Shown here: positions 40,227-49,554 of the stretch, piece by piece
Layout of the letters: each line of letters begins with the position of its first letter
Position numbering within the stretch: the first letter of the stretch is position 1
Assembly: GCF_021390155.1 (NCBI RefSeq)
Contig: NZ_CP089985.1
Span: 620,001 to 684,000 of the forward strand
DNA length: 64,000 nucleotides
From: Pseudomonas sp. HN11
GTDB lineage: Bacteria; Pseudomonadota; Gammaproteobacteria; Pseudomonadales; Pseudomonadaceae
Direction of reading: 5' to 3'
Notes under the pieces: generated by a model
Databases searched by the model: none
Seen by the model: only the letters and a program-made list of their open reading frames with translations
Told to the model about the DNA's origin: nothing
Translations under genes and position numbers: made by a program

Positions 40227-41603
40227 TCATGGGTTGATACGCGTTCGTGGCGTAAAAAAGCGTGACAGCAACAGGCGATCCACTGCCCACACGAGGATCA
40301 ATGAGGCGCCTACCAGCGGGAACAAAATCGCCAGACTGAGCATGATCACTGTCGCGGTTTTCCACTTCGGCAGGTCATGCCGCAGCGGTGGAACCCCCAA
40401 TACTCCGACTGGCCGACGCTTCCACCAAATCACCACGCCGCTGACCGCGCTGAGCAGAATCATCAGGCAAATCAGCAGCACGATCAGCTGATTGACCCAA
40501 CCGAACATTTTGCCCTCGTGCAGCATCACGCCGGTTTCGGTGGCGCGCGCAATGGTGTTGTAGTGTTCCCAGCGCACATCGGCCAGCACCTTGCCGGTGT
40601 ACTGGTCCACGTGCAGGGTGGCGTCATTGCGTGGGTCATTGGCGAACACTGCGACGGTGAATACGCCTTCGGCCGTGGTGGGGAAGGTGATGCTGTAGCC
40701 GGGCTCGACATGGCGTGCAGTGGCCAGGTCGACCACTTGTTGCAGGCGCAAGGTGGGCGCCGCCGGGACTGAGTGCATGGCGCCGTGGTTCATGTGTTCG
40801 GCATGGTCGCCGGACATCGGCATCGGCGTGTTTTCCATGGCCCAGGGCACGGTCTGTTGGCTGGCCGTATTGAGCACGCGGGCCTGCTGGTCCGACTGCG
40901 GCACGTTGTTCCACATCGCCGCCGGGAAGGTGTTCCACAGGTCGGCATATTGCTTGCCCCAGAAGCCGGTCCAGGTCATGCCGCTGAGCAGCATCACCAG
41001 CAGCAGTGACGCGCCCCAGAAACCGGTGATCGCGTGCAGGTCGCGCCAAAGCACCCGGCCGCGACTGTTGAACCGCGGCCACAGCACACCCGCCGAGGAC
41101 TTGCCGCGCGGCCACCACAGGTACAGCCCCGACACCACCAGCACCACGCCCCAACCGGCGGCGAGCTCCACCAGGCGATCGCCGACGGTGCCGATCATCA
41201 GCTCGCCGTGCAGGGCGCGGGCGATGGCTTGCAGGTTGTACTTCGCGTCCTGCTCGCCGAGGACCGTGCCGTGATACGGGTCGACGAAGACGGTCACTTC
41301 GCGGCCTCTGTTGTGCATTACGAATTGCGCGCTGCTGGTGCTGTCGGCAGGAGGCAGGTATTTGCTGATCGTGGCCGTGGGGTAAGCGGCCTTGGCACGC
41401 TGTAGTTGCTCATCGGCACTCAGTGCGTGCTCGGCGGCCTGGACTTTGAGCAGGTTGCCGTACATCAGCGGGTCCAGTTGGGGTTTGAACAGGTAGATGA
41501 TGCCGGTCAGGGCCAGCAGCACCATGAAAGGAGCGACGAAGAGGCCGGCGTAGAAGTGCCAGCGCCAGGCCAGGTTGTAGAAGGAAATTTTTTGAGTGCT
41601 CAT
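40227..41603 (-). CDS. PepSY-associated transmembrane protein of the copper operon
   Basis: A 458-residue inner-membrane protein of the PepSY_TM family. The N-terminal signature is FYNLAWRWHFYAGLFVAPFMVLLALTGIIYLF, followed by PepSY repeats (VFVDPYHGTVLGEQDA; LHVDQYTGKVLADVRW). Four membrane segments are visible, near 15-40, 145-165, 195-215 and 375-430. Such proteins occur with TonB-dependent metal receptors and may act as a reductase or electron carrier. A Met/His-rich stretch (TPMPMSGDHAEHMNHGAMHS) suits copper. GGAG lies 7 bp before the ATG at 41603. It is last in the operon and follows oprC. Confidence 0.88.
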   Translation of the reverse strand: MSTQKISFYNLAWRWHFYAGLFVAPFMVLLALTGIIYLFKPQLDPLMYGNLLKVQAAEHALSADEQLQRAKAAYPTATISKYLPPADSTSSAQFVMHNRGREVTVFVDPYHGTVLGEQDAKYNLQAIARALHGELMIGTVGDRLVELAAGWGVVLVVSGLYLWWPRGKSSAGVLWPRFNSRGRVLWRDLHAITGFWGASLLLVMLLSGMTWTGFWGKQYADLWNTFPAAMWNNVPQSDQQARVLNTASQQTVPWAMENTPMPMSGDHAEHMNHGAMHSVPAAPTLRLQQVVDLATARHVEPGYSITFPTTAEGVFTVAVFANDPRNDATLHVDQYTGKVLADVRWEHYNTIARATETGVMLHEGKMFGWVNQLIVLLICLMILLSAVSGVVIWWKRRPVGVLGVPPLRHDLPKWKTATVIMLSLAILFPLVGASLILVWAVDRLLLSRFFTPRTRINP

Positions 41604-41646
41604 CGGGATGCTCCGCAAGGCTTTAAAAATTTTGTCAGTTAAGCTT

Positions 41647-43707
41647 TTAGAAGCTCATATCGACTTGGGTCCAGAGCGTGCGCCCTGGCTCCTTGATGGC
41701 TTGCGGGTCACTGGCCGGGTAACCGAACCCGGCGTTGCCGGCCAGGTTCAGGTGCTCGGCGTAGGCCTTGCCGAACAGGTTGTCGACACCGGTGCTGACC
41801 TTCAAGTATTTGTTGATGCGATACGCCGCGTTCAGCGAGAACACGCCAAAACCGCCGCTCTTGTCGAAGTCCTTGCCGACCACGTTGCCCTTGTTCTGGT
41901 CGATGCGGTTTTGTGCGGCGACCACACGCCACAGCGCGCCAGCGCTCCAGTCATCCTCGCTGTAGGTGAGGCCCAGGCGCGCGTCCAGCGGTGGCATTTG
42001 CGGCAGCGCCTTGCCGTCGCTGCTGTTCTTGCCCCAGGCGTAGGCGAGGGTGGCATCGGCTTTCCAGTTGCGCGTCAGCTTGTACGCCGCGCCCAGTTCG
42101 CCGCCCATGATGCGTGCGTCGACGTTGCGGGCCTGGGAGGTGGTGCCCATCATTCCGGGCCGGTAGTCGAACAGGATGAAGTCCTGTACTCGGCCGATGT
42201 AACCCGACGCCCAGGCTTCAAGGTCTTCGGCTTTGTACTGCGCGCCGAAATCGAGTTGGGTGGTTTTCTCCGGCTTCACGCCGTCGAAGGCATTCACCGA
42301 ACCGGTCGCGCCGGTGTTGGGCGAAAACAGCTCCCAGTAGTCGGGGAAACGTTCCGAGTGGCCCAGGCCTGCATAGAGGGTGGTGGGGCTGTCGGCCATG
42401 TCGTGTTCATAACGCACGAAGCCTGATGGCAAGGTATCGGCGCGTGAGTTGTCGGCGGTCGGGTTGGGGCGTGTCATCATGCCGGAACCGGTGCTCTGCC
42501 GGAAATCCTTGGCCGAGGCGCGGTCCAGCCGCGCTCCGGTGATCAGGCGTTCGCGGTCGGCGGCGTACCAGGTGAGTTCGCCGAACACGCCGTAGTTGTG
42601 GAAGTTGGCGTCCTTGACCCGTGGCAGGTCCTTGTAGGTATCGATACCCATGCTGCTGCGCTGGCGATGTTCGTTGGTCTGCGCATCGAGGCCGCCGATC
42701 AACTGCACATCGGCCCAGCGCCAGGTGGCCTTGAAGCGCGCGCCGAGGGTGCGGCGGTCGACGTTGGACGCCATGGGGCCGGCCATCATGCCGGTGCCCG
42801 AGGGCGTGCGTAGGCTGTAGTTGTCCATCACGTGATCGGCATAGTTGTAGTAGACCCGGGCTTCGACCTTGTCGAGGACTTCGCCAATGTTGGATTTTTC
42901 GAAACGCAGCCCCAGGCTTTCGCGCAGGAACTGCGAGCCGTCCATGCCGCGCCCGGCGTAACGCGCTTCGCCATCGCCACGGCCGGCGGTGAGTTCCAGC
43001 AAGGTGTCGGCGTCGGGAGTAAAGCCGACGGCCACGTCGCCGTTCCATTTGTCGTAGCGCGAGGCGACGGTGTCGTTGTTGCCGTCCTTGTAGTCGTCAG
43101 CGTGGGCCTGGTTGCCGATCACCCGCACATAGCCGAGCGGACCACCGGCGGCGGCGTCGATGACCTTGTCGAAACGCCCGTTGGAACCGGCCAGCACACG
43201 GGCGTTGAGGCGTGTGCCCAGTTCGCCGAACTGCTCCGGTTCACGCTCGAACAGGACGGTGCCGGCCGAAGCACCGGGGCCCCATAGCACGGTCTGCGGG
43301 CCTTTGATCACGGTGAGTTTGTCGTAGGTTTCCGGTGAGATGTACGAGGTGGGCGCATCCATGCGGCCGGGGCAGGCGCCGAGCATCATGCTGCCGTTGG
43401 TGAGGATATTCAGGCGCGAGCCAAACATGCCGCGCAGCACCGGGTCGCCATTGGTGCCGCCATTGCGCACCAGGGCGAAGCCGGGGATGGTCTTGAGGTA
43501 ATCGCCGCCATCGCTGGCGGGCACCGGTTGGCGCGGGTCTTTCGGGTTGGTGATCACGGTCAGCGGTGAGCTGGGACCGATCGCGGTAATGACGGTGGGG
43601 CTCAATTCATTTTCGTCGGCGTGAGCCATCGGAGCCAGCAGTGCGCCGCACAGAACGGCGAACACGGGAGTACATCCCAAACGGGTGTCAGCAGAAAACC
43701 TGGACAT
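41647..43707 (-). CDS. oprC: TonB-dependent copper receptor OprC
   Basis: A 686-residue outer-membrane receptor. It has a signal peptide to about residue 30 (MAHADEN), a plug domain (SDGGDYLKTIPGFALVRNGGTNGDPVLRGMFGSRLNILTNG) and a 22-strand barrel ending in TLWTQVDMSF with terminal phenylalanine. GACPGRMDAPTSYI and Met-rich GMMAGPMASN are characteristic of OprC, which binds copper through cysteine and methionine residues. I chose the start at 43707; a TTG and an ATG a few codons upstream are possible. It is the fourth gene of a five-gene copper operon. Confidence 0.92.
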   Translation of the reverse strand: MSRFSADTRLGCTPVFAVLCGALLAPMAHADENELSPTVITAIGPSSPLTVITNPKDPRQPVPASDGGDYLKTIPGFALVRNGGTNGDPVLRGMFGSRLNILTNGSMMLGACPGRMDAPTSYISPETYDKLTVIKGPQTVLWGPGASAGTVLFEREPEQFGELGTRLNARVLAGSNGRFDKVIDAAAGGPLGYVRVIGNQAHADDYKDGNNDTVASRYDKWNGDVAVGFTPDADTLLELTAGRGDGEARYAGRGMDGSQFLRESLGLRFEKSNIGEVLDKVEARVYYNYADHVMDNYSLRTPSGTGMMAGPMASNVDRRTLGARFKATWRWADVQLIGGLDAQTNEHRQRSSMGIDTYKDLPRVKDANFHNYGVFGELTWYAADRERLITGARLDRASAKDFRQSTGSGMMTRPNPTADNSRADTLPSGFVRYEHDMADSPTTLYAGLGHSERFPDYWELFSPNTGATGSVNAFDGVKPEKTTQLDFGAQYKAEDLEAWASGYIGRVQDFILFDYRPGMMGTTSQARNVDARIMGGELGAAYKLTRNWKADATLAYAWGKNSSDGKALPQMPPLDARLGLTYSEDDWSAGALWRVVAAQNRIDQNKGNVVGKDFDKSGGFGVFSLNAAYRINKYLKVSTGVDNLFGKAYAEHLNLAGNAGFGYPASDPQAIKEPGRTLWTQVDMSF

Positions 43708-43800
43708 GACAAATTCCATCAATCAATCGTAAACAACACGGCCAGCAGCCTGCGGCTGTCTGTCTGAAGTCGGCCGGGGTGAAGTAACGCTGTGAAGGGC

Positions 43801-44190
43801 TTACGAGATGATGGGCGGCGCGCGACTGCGGGCGCCGGGGAAGATGCTCTGCCGGGCATGGCCCAGGCGTGTGGCGGCGGTGAGGGTGTTGGCGGGTGGC
43901 GGATTGCTCAGGGTGAAGCTGGAAACGCCGCCGGGCAGGGCGGGGCAACTGTACAGCAGGTCACAATAGCCGCACTTGGACCAGAGGGCGTGGTGTTCGT
44001 CAGGGGCTTTGGAATGATGGGACTCGCCGTGGTCCATCGGCATGTCCATTGACATACCGGCGTGATGATCCATCGGCATCGCTTGGGAAATCAGCGGACC
44101 GATAAAGATCATCAGCATGGCGAACAGGCTGATCCAACCGCCGCGTCTTACGCGAGCGTGTGGAGAGAGCATAGCGCGAGGGGCGCCCAT
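43801..44190 (-). CDS. DUF2946 family protein (copper operon)
   Basis: A 129-residue protein with a hydrophobic N-terminal segment (about 18-37), then a Met/His-rich region (MPMDHHAGMSMDMPMDHGESHH) and the DUF2946 signature CGYCDLLYSCPALP. The histidines, methionines and paired cysteines suggest copper binding in the periplasm, though no activity is established for the family. It lies 11 bp after the PCuAC gene and upstream of oprC. Confidence 0.82.
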   Translation of the reverse strand: MGAPRAMLSPHARVRRGGWISLFAMLMIFIGPLISQAMPMDHHAGMSMDMPMDHGESHHSKAPDEHHALWSKCGYCDLLYSCPALPGGVSSFTLSNPPPANTLTAATRLGHARQSIFPGARSRAPPIIS

Positions 44191-44201
44191 CGGGAGTCTG
44201 C

Positions 44202-44684
44202 CTACTGGGCGTGCTTATGCTCGTGGGTGGCCATCGGCGGCGTTTTTTGCACCGACACTTCCACCTCGACCTTGCCAGCTTTCTCAAAGGTCAGGGTCAG
44301 CGGGAATTGCTTGCCATCGGCCAACAGGCTGCGGTCTTTGAGGCCCAGCAGCATCACGTGGTACGCCATGGGCGCGAAGGTCAGGTCACCCTTGGCCGGC
44401 ACGGCGACGCTGGGCACCTGCTGCATCTTCATCAGGTCGCCTTGCATGACGTGCTCATGCAGCTCGGCCTTGTCCGCCACCGGCGTCTCGACGCTGAGCA
44501 GGCGGTCTGGGGATTCACCGGTGTTATGAATCACAAAATAGGCCGCAACAGTCGGCGCATTCGGCGGCAACTCTTGGGACCAGGGTTCGCTGACCACTAG
44601 GTCACCGGTCTTGTAGTCCTCGGCATTGGCGGCACTGAACACCGGCAGCAACAGCGCAGCCAGAAGCAGGGAAGATTTGAGCAT
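44202..44684 (-). CDS. PCu(A)C-type periplasmic copper chaperone
   Basis: A 160-residue protein with a signal peptide (1-21, AANAED). The PCuAC copper site is visible as H-E-H-V-M, then DLMKM and YHVMLLGL, matching H(M)-x10-M-x21-H-x-M. These proteins bind Cu(I) and deliver it to oxidases or other periplasmic targets. A His-rich tail (HEHKHAQ) adds metal capacity. The start at 44684 is the signal peptide methionine; the longer frame runs into the neighbouring gene. It sits between two DUF2946 genes. Confidence 0.93.
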   Translation of the reverse strand: MLKSSLLLAALLLPVFSAANAEDYKTGDLVVSEPWSQELPPNAPTVAAYFVIHNTGESPDRLLSVETPVADKAELHEHVMQGDLMKMQQVPSVAVPAKGDLTFAPMAYHVMLLGLKDRSLLADGKQFPLTLTFEKAGKVEVEVSVQKTPPMATHEHKHAQ

Positions 44685-44730
44685 GGCAGTTCTCCAGAAC
44701 GGTTCTAAACGCAGTTCACTTGCGAAGACA

Positions 44731-45126
44731 TCAGACCGTTGGAGAGGCACGTGGGTTGAGGCTTGGCCATTGCTGGCGCGGAGTAGGGCTTTGCAGCCGG
44801 GGCGGCGGCAAGCTCTGTGAGGTATTGAATTGGGTGAGGAACAACTGCGGCACATGCCCCGGCAACGCCACCAATGGCGTCGAGCCCGAGCAACACCAGC
44901 AATGCTGCATGGTGGAGTGATCGTCCTGCTGCGGCGCCGGAATCTCCAGCTTGCCCAGGGCGATGGTCTTCAGGCTCTCGCCATTGGAGGAACAGAAACT
45001 GCCCCACAGCAACTGCTGCACCGGGTCCTGGGACTGTTGCATCGCGCTGGCCATCGGCATGGCAAAGGCGTTGAACAGCACTGCGAGGCAGGCGATCCAG
45101 GCGATTGCGAAGCGTTGACGGGCCAT
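44731..45126 (-). CDS. DUF2946 family protein, first gene of the copper operon
   Basis: A 131-residue protein with an N-terminal membrane or signal segment (IAWIACLAVLFNAFAMPMASAM). It then has GSFCSSNGE and HCWCCSGS, the cysteine pattern of the DUF2946 family. It presumably acts in periplasmic copper handling together with PCuAC and OprC. The ATG at 45126 is preferred over an upstream TTG. A 9-bp inverted repeat lies 24-50 bp upstream of its start. Confidence 0.78.
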   Translation of the reverse strand: MARQRFAIAWIACLAVLFNAFAMPMASAMQQSQDPVQQLLWGSFCSSNGESLKTIALGKLEIPAPQQDDHSTMQHCWCCSGSTPLVALPGHVPQLFLTQFNTSQSLPPPRLQSPTPRQQWPSLNPRASPTV

Positions 45127-45149
45127 GGCGGACAATCCGTAGGGTTAAA

Positions 45150-45176
45150 CGATCAGGCAGGTATTTAGCCTGATCG
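45150..45176 (-). promoter_or_regulatory. inverted repeat before the copper operon
   Basis: Perfect 9-bp arms CGATCAGGC (45150-45158) and GCCTGATCG (45168-45176) with a 9-base AT-rich centre. It is just upstream of the first copper gene and after the antitoxin stop. It may be an operator for a dimeric regulator, or a weak terminator of the upstream pair (TTT follows on the minus strand). Confidence 0.45.
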
Positions 45177-45223
45177 GTAGGGATAAGTAAAAAGGGGCGG
45201 TGTGGTTTGGTGTCGCAGTGCTA

Positions 45224-45511
45224 TCAGATAGCGGTGGCGTGAAGTTTGAGGCCCAACGCTTTCATGACTTTCATGATAGTCGCGAATTCGGGATTGCCAG
45301 TGGCGGAGAGGGCTTTGTACAGGCTTTCGCGTCCGAGACCGGCGTCGCGGGCGATTTGGGTCATGCCCTGGGCGCGGGCGATGTTGTTCAGGGCTGAACG
45401 AATCAGCAAGCCGTCGCCGGAGTCCTCTTCGAAAGAGGCTTCAAGGTACTCGGCCATGTCCTCGGGAGTCTTGAGGTGCTCAGCGATGTCGAAGTCTTTA
45501 AATTGAGTCAT
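45224..45511 (-). CDS. Addiction-module antitoxin, HigA-like DNA-binding protein
   Basis: A 95-residue protein of the family of antidotes paired with small RelE/HigB-type killers. The motifs are YLEASFEEDSGDGLLIRSALNNIARAQGM, then a helix-turn-helix MTQIARDAGLGRESLYKALS followed by GNPEFATIMKVMKALGLKL. It neutralises the toxin and probably represses the operon. It overlaps the toxin gene by 4 bp (ATGA), with the toxin first, the order usual for this group. Confidence 0.88.
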   Translation of the reverse strand: MTQFKDFDIAEHLKTPEDMAEYLEASFEEDSGDGLLIRSALNNIARAQGMTQIARDAGLGRESLYKALSATGNPEFATIMKVMKALGLKLHATAI

Positions 45512-45816
45512 GAGTCACTCCTTATTCCAAATTCATCAGCCATTTCTTTAGCGCGCTGGATATCGCGTTTTTGCGTGGATTTATCGCCACCTATCAACAA
45601 CAGGTAAACCACTTCGTCAACGCGTGTGAAGTAAACCCGGTATCCAGGGCCATAGTGGATGCGCATTTCTGATACGCCATTTCCTACGGGTGCGCAGTCT
45701 CCGAAGTTACCCCTCGTTGCGTTATCCAATCTTGTCAACACACGACCACGGGCTGGCCTGCTGCGTGACGAATCAAGCCACTCTTGAAACTCGTCGGATC
45801 TCTTGAATCGAATCAT
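45508..45816 (-). CDS. RelE/HigB-type toxin (addiction module killer protein)
   Basis: A 102-residue basic protein of the RelE/ParE fold family. Features are FQEWLDSSRSRPARGRVLTRLDNATRGNFGD, SEMRIHYGPGYRVYF, and VYLLLIGGDKSTQKRDIQRAKEMA near the C-terminus. Related toxins cleave mRNA on the ribosome or poison gyrase; which applies here is not visible. The start at 45816 fits the family; an upstream in-frame extension does not. Confidence 0.88.
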   Translation of the reverse strand: MIRFKRSDEFQEWLDSSRSRPARGRVLTRLDNATRGNFGDCAPVGNGVSEMRIHYGPGYRVYFTRVDEVVYLLLIGGDKSTQKRDIQRAKEMADEFGIRSDS

Positions 45817-46142
45817 GTTTGATCGTATTCCTTGGGATACAGAATGGCAAGTTGCGATGCGCTGCAAAAGCAGTGCATCTCCATCGCGGATGCTGGTGCG
45901 AATTCGCGAGGAGAGAGGTTAGGGCGGGGGCTTTTGGCTGAACCAGCCAGCTGGTTCGGAGGTGTTTGTAGGGGGATTCGGCTTTTATGAGAAGGCCAAA
46001 TGGTTGGCCATTTAGCGAGTTATTTGAAACGAGAGAAATTGCTCGGCATTGCGCAGTTGATTGATCTGGCACGGTTGCTGACTGATCGTGTGAACATGGG
46101 TTTTAGCCCGATGACAACTACGGCCTGATAACGCCATTCAAG

Positions 46143-46230
46143 TGTGGGAGCGGGCTTGCCCGCGATTGCGGTACTCAGTTACTCATGAGTCGGCTGACAG
46201 GACGCCATCGCGGGCAAGTCCGCTCCCACA
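46143..46230. repeat. REP doublet in the toxin-cobK intergenic region
   Basis: Inverted REP copies: GTGGGAGCGGGCTTGCCCGCG on the left and CGCGGGCAAGTCCGCTCCCAC on the right. The surrounding gap (45817-46247, 431 bp) holds no gene. Apart from this doublet only two small hairpins are seen, GAACCAG/CTGGTTC near 45941-45958 and AAATGG/CCATTT near 45998-46013. Confidence 0.8.
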
Positions 46231-46247
46231 GGGGATTTTGTGGTGTC

Positions 46248-46967
46248 TTAGAGCGTGGTGATTGCCTGTAGTAGCGCAGGCACGGTGGTGAACTCTCGAT
46301 CTACCTGAGCCAGAACGGGCCGCTTCAACACCAACACCGGCACCCCAAGCTCCCTTGCCACTTCCAGCTTCGGCTCCGTCGCCGTACTGCCGCTGTTCTT
46401 GCTGATCAACACATCAATCCCGCGTCGCTCGAACAGTGCACGCTCGTCCTCGATCAAAAACGGTCCCCGCTCTCCAATCACTTCACACCGCTCATTCCCC
46501 GGATAAACATCCAGTGCACGCAGCGTCCAGAATTGCTCCGCTGGGATCTCATCAAGGTGCTGCAACGGCTCACGCCCCAACGTGAACAGCGGACGCTTGA
46601 AGGGTTTGAGTGCTTCAATCAACGCGGCCCAATCACTGACCTCGCGCCAGTCATCCCCCGCGTGCGGCTGCCACGCCGGGCGGCGCAAGGCCCAACAAGG
46701 CACGCCGCTCAACCGCGCAGCCTCGGCCGCATTGCGGCTGATCTGCGCTGCATACGGATGGGTCGCGTCGAGAATCAGGCTAATCCCCTCATCCTGAACA
46801 AACCGCGCCAAGCCCTCGGGTCCGCCGTAACCGCCCACCCGTACTTGGCATATCAGGTCAGTCGGCACTCGGCCCACACCGGCCAAACTGTAGATATGTT
46901 CCGGGCCCAATGTACGGGCAATGGCTAGCGCTTCAGTCACGCCGCCCAACAGCAGGATGCGTTTCAT
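46248..46967 (-). CDS. cobK: Precorrin-6A reductase CobK
   Basis: A 239-residue NADPH-dependent enzyme reducing precorrin-6A to dihydroprecorrin-6 in aerobic cobalamin synthesis. Motifs are [17 protein letters not shown] (N-terminal glycine loop), [19 protein letters not shown], and [31 protein letters not shown] near the end. It starts at 46967, overlapping the cobL stop by 4 bp; an upstream in-frame extension lies inside cobL. Confidence 0.95.
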   Translation of the reverse strand: MKRILLLGGVTEALAIARTLGPEHIYSLAGVGRVPTDLICQVRVGGYGGPEGLARFVQDEGISLILDATHPYAAQISRNAAEAARLSGVPCWALRRPAWQPHAGDDWREVSDWAALIEALKPFKRPLFTLGREPLQHLDEIPAEQFWTLRALDVYPGNERCEVIGERGPFLIEDERALFERRGIDVLISKNSGSTATEPKLEVARELGVPVLVLKRPVLAQVDREFTTVPALLQAITTL

Positions 46968-48169
46968 AGCGGCTTGACCACTTCCAGCAACATGATCGGC
47001 AGCGCCTGTCGCCACGTATCGAATTCGCCCAGCGGCTGGGCCTGGGCGACATGGATACGCGTCAGTTCGCCGCCATGACGCGCACGCCAGTCCATCAAGG
47101 TTATTTCGCTTTGCAGGGTCACAGCATTGGCGACCAGTCGCCCGCCCGGCCGCAGCTGTTGCCAGCAGGTGTCGAGCACGCCGTCGCGGGTGACGCCGCC
47201 GCCGATGAAGATGGCGTCCGGGGCTTCCAGGCCGTTCAATGCATCCGGCGCTTTGCCGCGAACCAGTTGCAGGCCCGGCACGCCCAGGGCGTCGCGGTTG
47301 TGTTCGATCAGGCCCTGGCGACCTTCATCCGCTTCAATCGCTACTGCCCGGCAGCTCTGATGAGTGCGCATCCATTCAATGCCAATGGAGCCGCTGCCCG
47401 CGCCGACGTCCCACAACAGTTCGCCGGGCATCGGCGCGAGGCGGGCGAGGGTCATCGCGCGTACATCGCGTTTGGTCAGTTGGCCGTCGTTTTTGAACGC
47501 GGAATCCGGCAAGCCCGCCAGGCTCGACAGGCGAGGTGTTTTGCTTGAGGCCACGCAGTCGATGGCGACCAGATTCAAAACGGCGACTGAAGCGTGTAGC
47601 CAATCCGCCGCCAGCCCATCAATGCGCCGCTCGTCTACGCCGCCCAGGTGTTCAAACACAGAAACGCGGCTCGACCCAAAACCGGATTCAGCCAGCAAAG
47701 AGGCAATCAGCGCCGGACTGCGACCGTCATTACTCAACACCAACAAGCGCACGCCACTGGCCAAATGCGCATTCAGTGCCGCCAACGGCCGAGCCACAAC
47801 GGACAACGTCACCACCTCTTGCAACGGCCAGCCCAACCGCGCTGCCGCCAACGACACCGACGACGGTGCGGGCAAGATCAACAACTCTTCAGCCGCCACC
47901 TGTCGTGCCAGACTCGCGCCCACGCCATAGAACATCGGATCTCCACTGGCCAACACACACACCGGCTCGCCACGCCGCGCCAGCACCGGCTCCAGGGAAA
48001 ACGGGCTAGGCCACAGCTCACGCTCGCCGCGAATACACACCGGCAACAGGTCCAACTGGCGCTGAGCACCTATAATTCGCGTGGCGCGCAACAGGGCATG
48101 CCGGGCATTCCTGCCCAGGCCCTTGAAGCCGTCTTCACCGATGCCTACAACCGTCAGCCAGGGCGACAT
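46964..48169 (-). CDS. cobL: Precorrin-6Y C5,15-methyltransferase (decarboxylating) CobL
   Basis: A 401-residue bifunctional enzyme. The N-terminal half is a CbiE-type tetrapyrrole methyltransferase ([27 protein letters not shown]). The C-terminal half is a CbiT-type SAM methyltransferase ([30 protein letters not shown]). It methylates C5 and C15 and decarboxylates the acetate side chain. It is divergent from cobG across 95 bp and coupled to cobK. Confidence 0.96.
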   Translation of the reverse strand: MSPWLTVVGIGEDGFKGLGRNARHALLRATRIIGAQRQLDLLPVCIRGERELWPSPFSLEPVLARRGEPVCVLASGDPMFYGVGASLARQVAAEELLILPAPSSVSLAAARLGWPLQEVVTLSVVARPLAALNAHLASGVRLLVLSNDGRSPALIASLLAESGFGSSRVSVFEHLGGVDERRIDGLAADWLHASVAVLNLVAIDCVASSKTPRLSSLAGLPDSAFKNDGQLTKRDVRAMTLARLAPMPGELLWDVGAGSGSIGIEWMRTHQSCRAVAIEADEGRQGLIEHNRDALGVPGLQLVRGKAPDALNGLEAPDAIFIGGGVTRDGVLDTCWQQLRPGGRLVANAVTLQSEITLMDWRARHGGELTRIHVAQAQPLGEFDTWRQALPIMLLEVVKPL

Positions 48170-48264
48170 AACAATTCCTTGAACGACATCCGACGGGCAG
48201 GCTTTTCATGCCGCCGGACAAAGCAGGCATAATACCGCGCCTTTACCCATCAACCGGTAGCCCC

Positions 48265-49554
48265 GTGAACCAGACGCCCGCTGTAAATACCTTGCGCCCC
48301 TCGGCTTGTCCGGGGTTGCTGCGTATTGTCCAGGCGTTGGATGGCGGGATTTGCCGGATCAAACTGGCCGGTGGTTCGATCACCGCCGCCCAAGCCCACG
48401 TGGTAGCGGATGCAGCCCAGGCTTATGCGCACGGGGTGATCGAGGCGACCAACCGCGCCAATCTGCAGATTCGCGGGATCGGCACTGAAGAACGCGCGCT
48501 GATTGCGATGCTGCTGGCAGCCGACCTCGGGCCCAGCAATGCCGCCGGCGACGACGTGCGCAACCTGATGCTCAGCCCGAGCGCCGGTATCGACCCGCAG
48601 ATGCTCTTCGATACGCGCCCGCTGGCCGAACAGATCCTGAATACCCTGCAAAACCACCCGCGTTTCCATGAGCTGTCGGCCAAGTTCGCTGTGCAGTTGG
48701 ATGGCGGCGAGGCGTTGGCGATGCTCGAACATCACCATGACCTGTGGCTGTCGGCGTTCGTGCGCGATGGCGAGACGCTTCTCGCCTTCGGCCTGGCGGG
48801 TTGTCCGGGGCTGGATGCGCCGCTCGCCGCCGTATCATTGGAGCAGGGCCATGCACTGGTGGTGGCCGTGCTGGAAGCGTTTCTGGACATCGCCACTCCC
48901 GAGCAGACCCGCATGCGGCATTTGTCTGTGGATCACTTGCTGAGTCATCTCAAGCTAGCGCTGCTGCCAGCCGATGGCTTCAAACGCCCGCCCAGCGGCG
49001 CGTTGCTGCACCTCGGCACTTATCCACAGCATCAAAATAACAAGCTCTACGTGGCCGCCATCGCACCCCTGGGGCGCCTCGATTCGACGATGCTCAAGGG
49101 CGTCGCGCAACTCGCGAGCGAATACGGCGACGGCACGCTGCGTTTCACCCCCTGGCAGGGCGTGCTGGTGCCCAGCGTCGTAAACCCTTGCGCCGTCACC
49201 GAACGCCTGGCGCAGCTTGGCTTTCTTTGTTCAATCGACCAACCGCTGGCGCGCATGACCGCCTGCACCGGCTCCAGCGGCTGCGGCAAGGCCTTGGCCG
49301 ACACCAAGGCCGACGCCGTGCAACTCGCGGCCCTGGACACCAGCCACGATGTGCATCTGTCCGGCTGTCCCCGCTCCTGCGCCGCCGCGCACACCGCGCC
49401 GGTCACTTTGCTGGCGGTGAGCCCCGGCCACTACGACCTCTATTTTCGCGATGCAGCCTGGCCCGGCTTTGGCCGGCTGCACGCGCGCAATCTTTCTATT
49501 GAAGCGACGGGCGCCCTGCTGCGCGCTCGCCCACGGAGCAACACCGATGATTGA
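48265..49554 (+). CDS. cobG: Precorrin-3B synthase CobG
   Basis: About 429 residues of the sulfite/nitrite reductase-like family. CobG oxygenates precorrin-3A to precorrin-3B using an Fe-S cluster. Cluster-binding cysteines are seen in CTGSSGCGKALADT and HLSGCPRSCAAAH (C-x5-C and C-x3-C). The start is uncertain. I use GTG 48265 (MNQTPAVNT); the ATG at 48208 lies before a likely -10 (CATAAT, 48228-48233), so it would be upstream of the transcript. It overlaps cobH by 8 bp. Confidence 0.9.
   Translation: MNQTPAVNTLRPSACPGLLRIVQALDGGICRIKLAGGSITAAQAHVVADAAQAYAHGVIEATNRANLQIRGIGTEERALIAMLLAADLGPSNAAGDDVRNLMLSPSAGIDPQMLFDTRPLAEQILNTLQNHPRFHELSAKFAVQLDGGEALAMLEHHHDLWLSAFVRDGETLLAFGLAGCPGLDAPLAAVSLEQGHALVVAVLEAFLDIATPEQTRMRHLSVDHLLSHLKLALLPADGFKRPPSGALLHLGTYPQHQNNKLYVAAIAPLGRLDSTMLKGVAQLASEYGDGTLRFTPWQGVLVPSVVNPCAVTERLAQLGFLCSIDQPLARMTACTGSSGCGKALADTKADAVQLAALDTSHDVHLSGCPRSCAAAHTAPVTLLAVSPGHYDLYFRDAAWPGFGRLHARNLSIEATGALLRARPRSNTDD

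Noticed and set aside
48208..48264. ATG start of cobG at 48208
   Set aside because: It lies before a likely -10 element (48228-48233), and the added residues do not look like the family N-terminus.
48170..48264. Cobalamin riboswitch in the cobL/cobG gap
   Set aside because: The gap is 95 bp and shared by two promoters; no B12-box-like sequence was seen.
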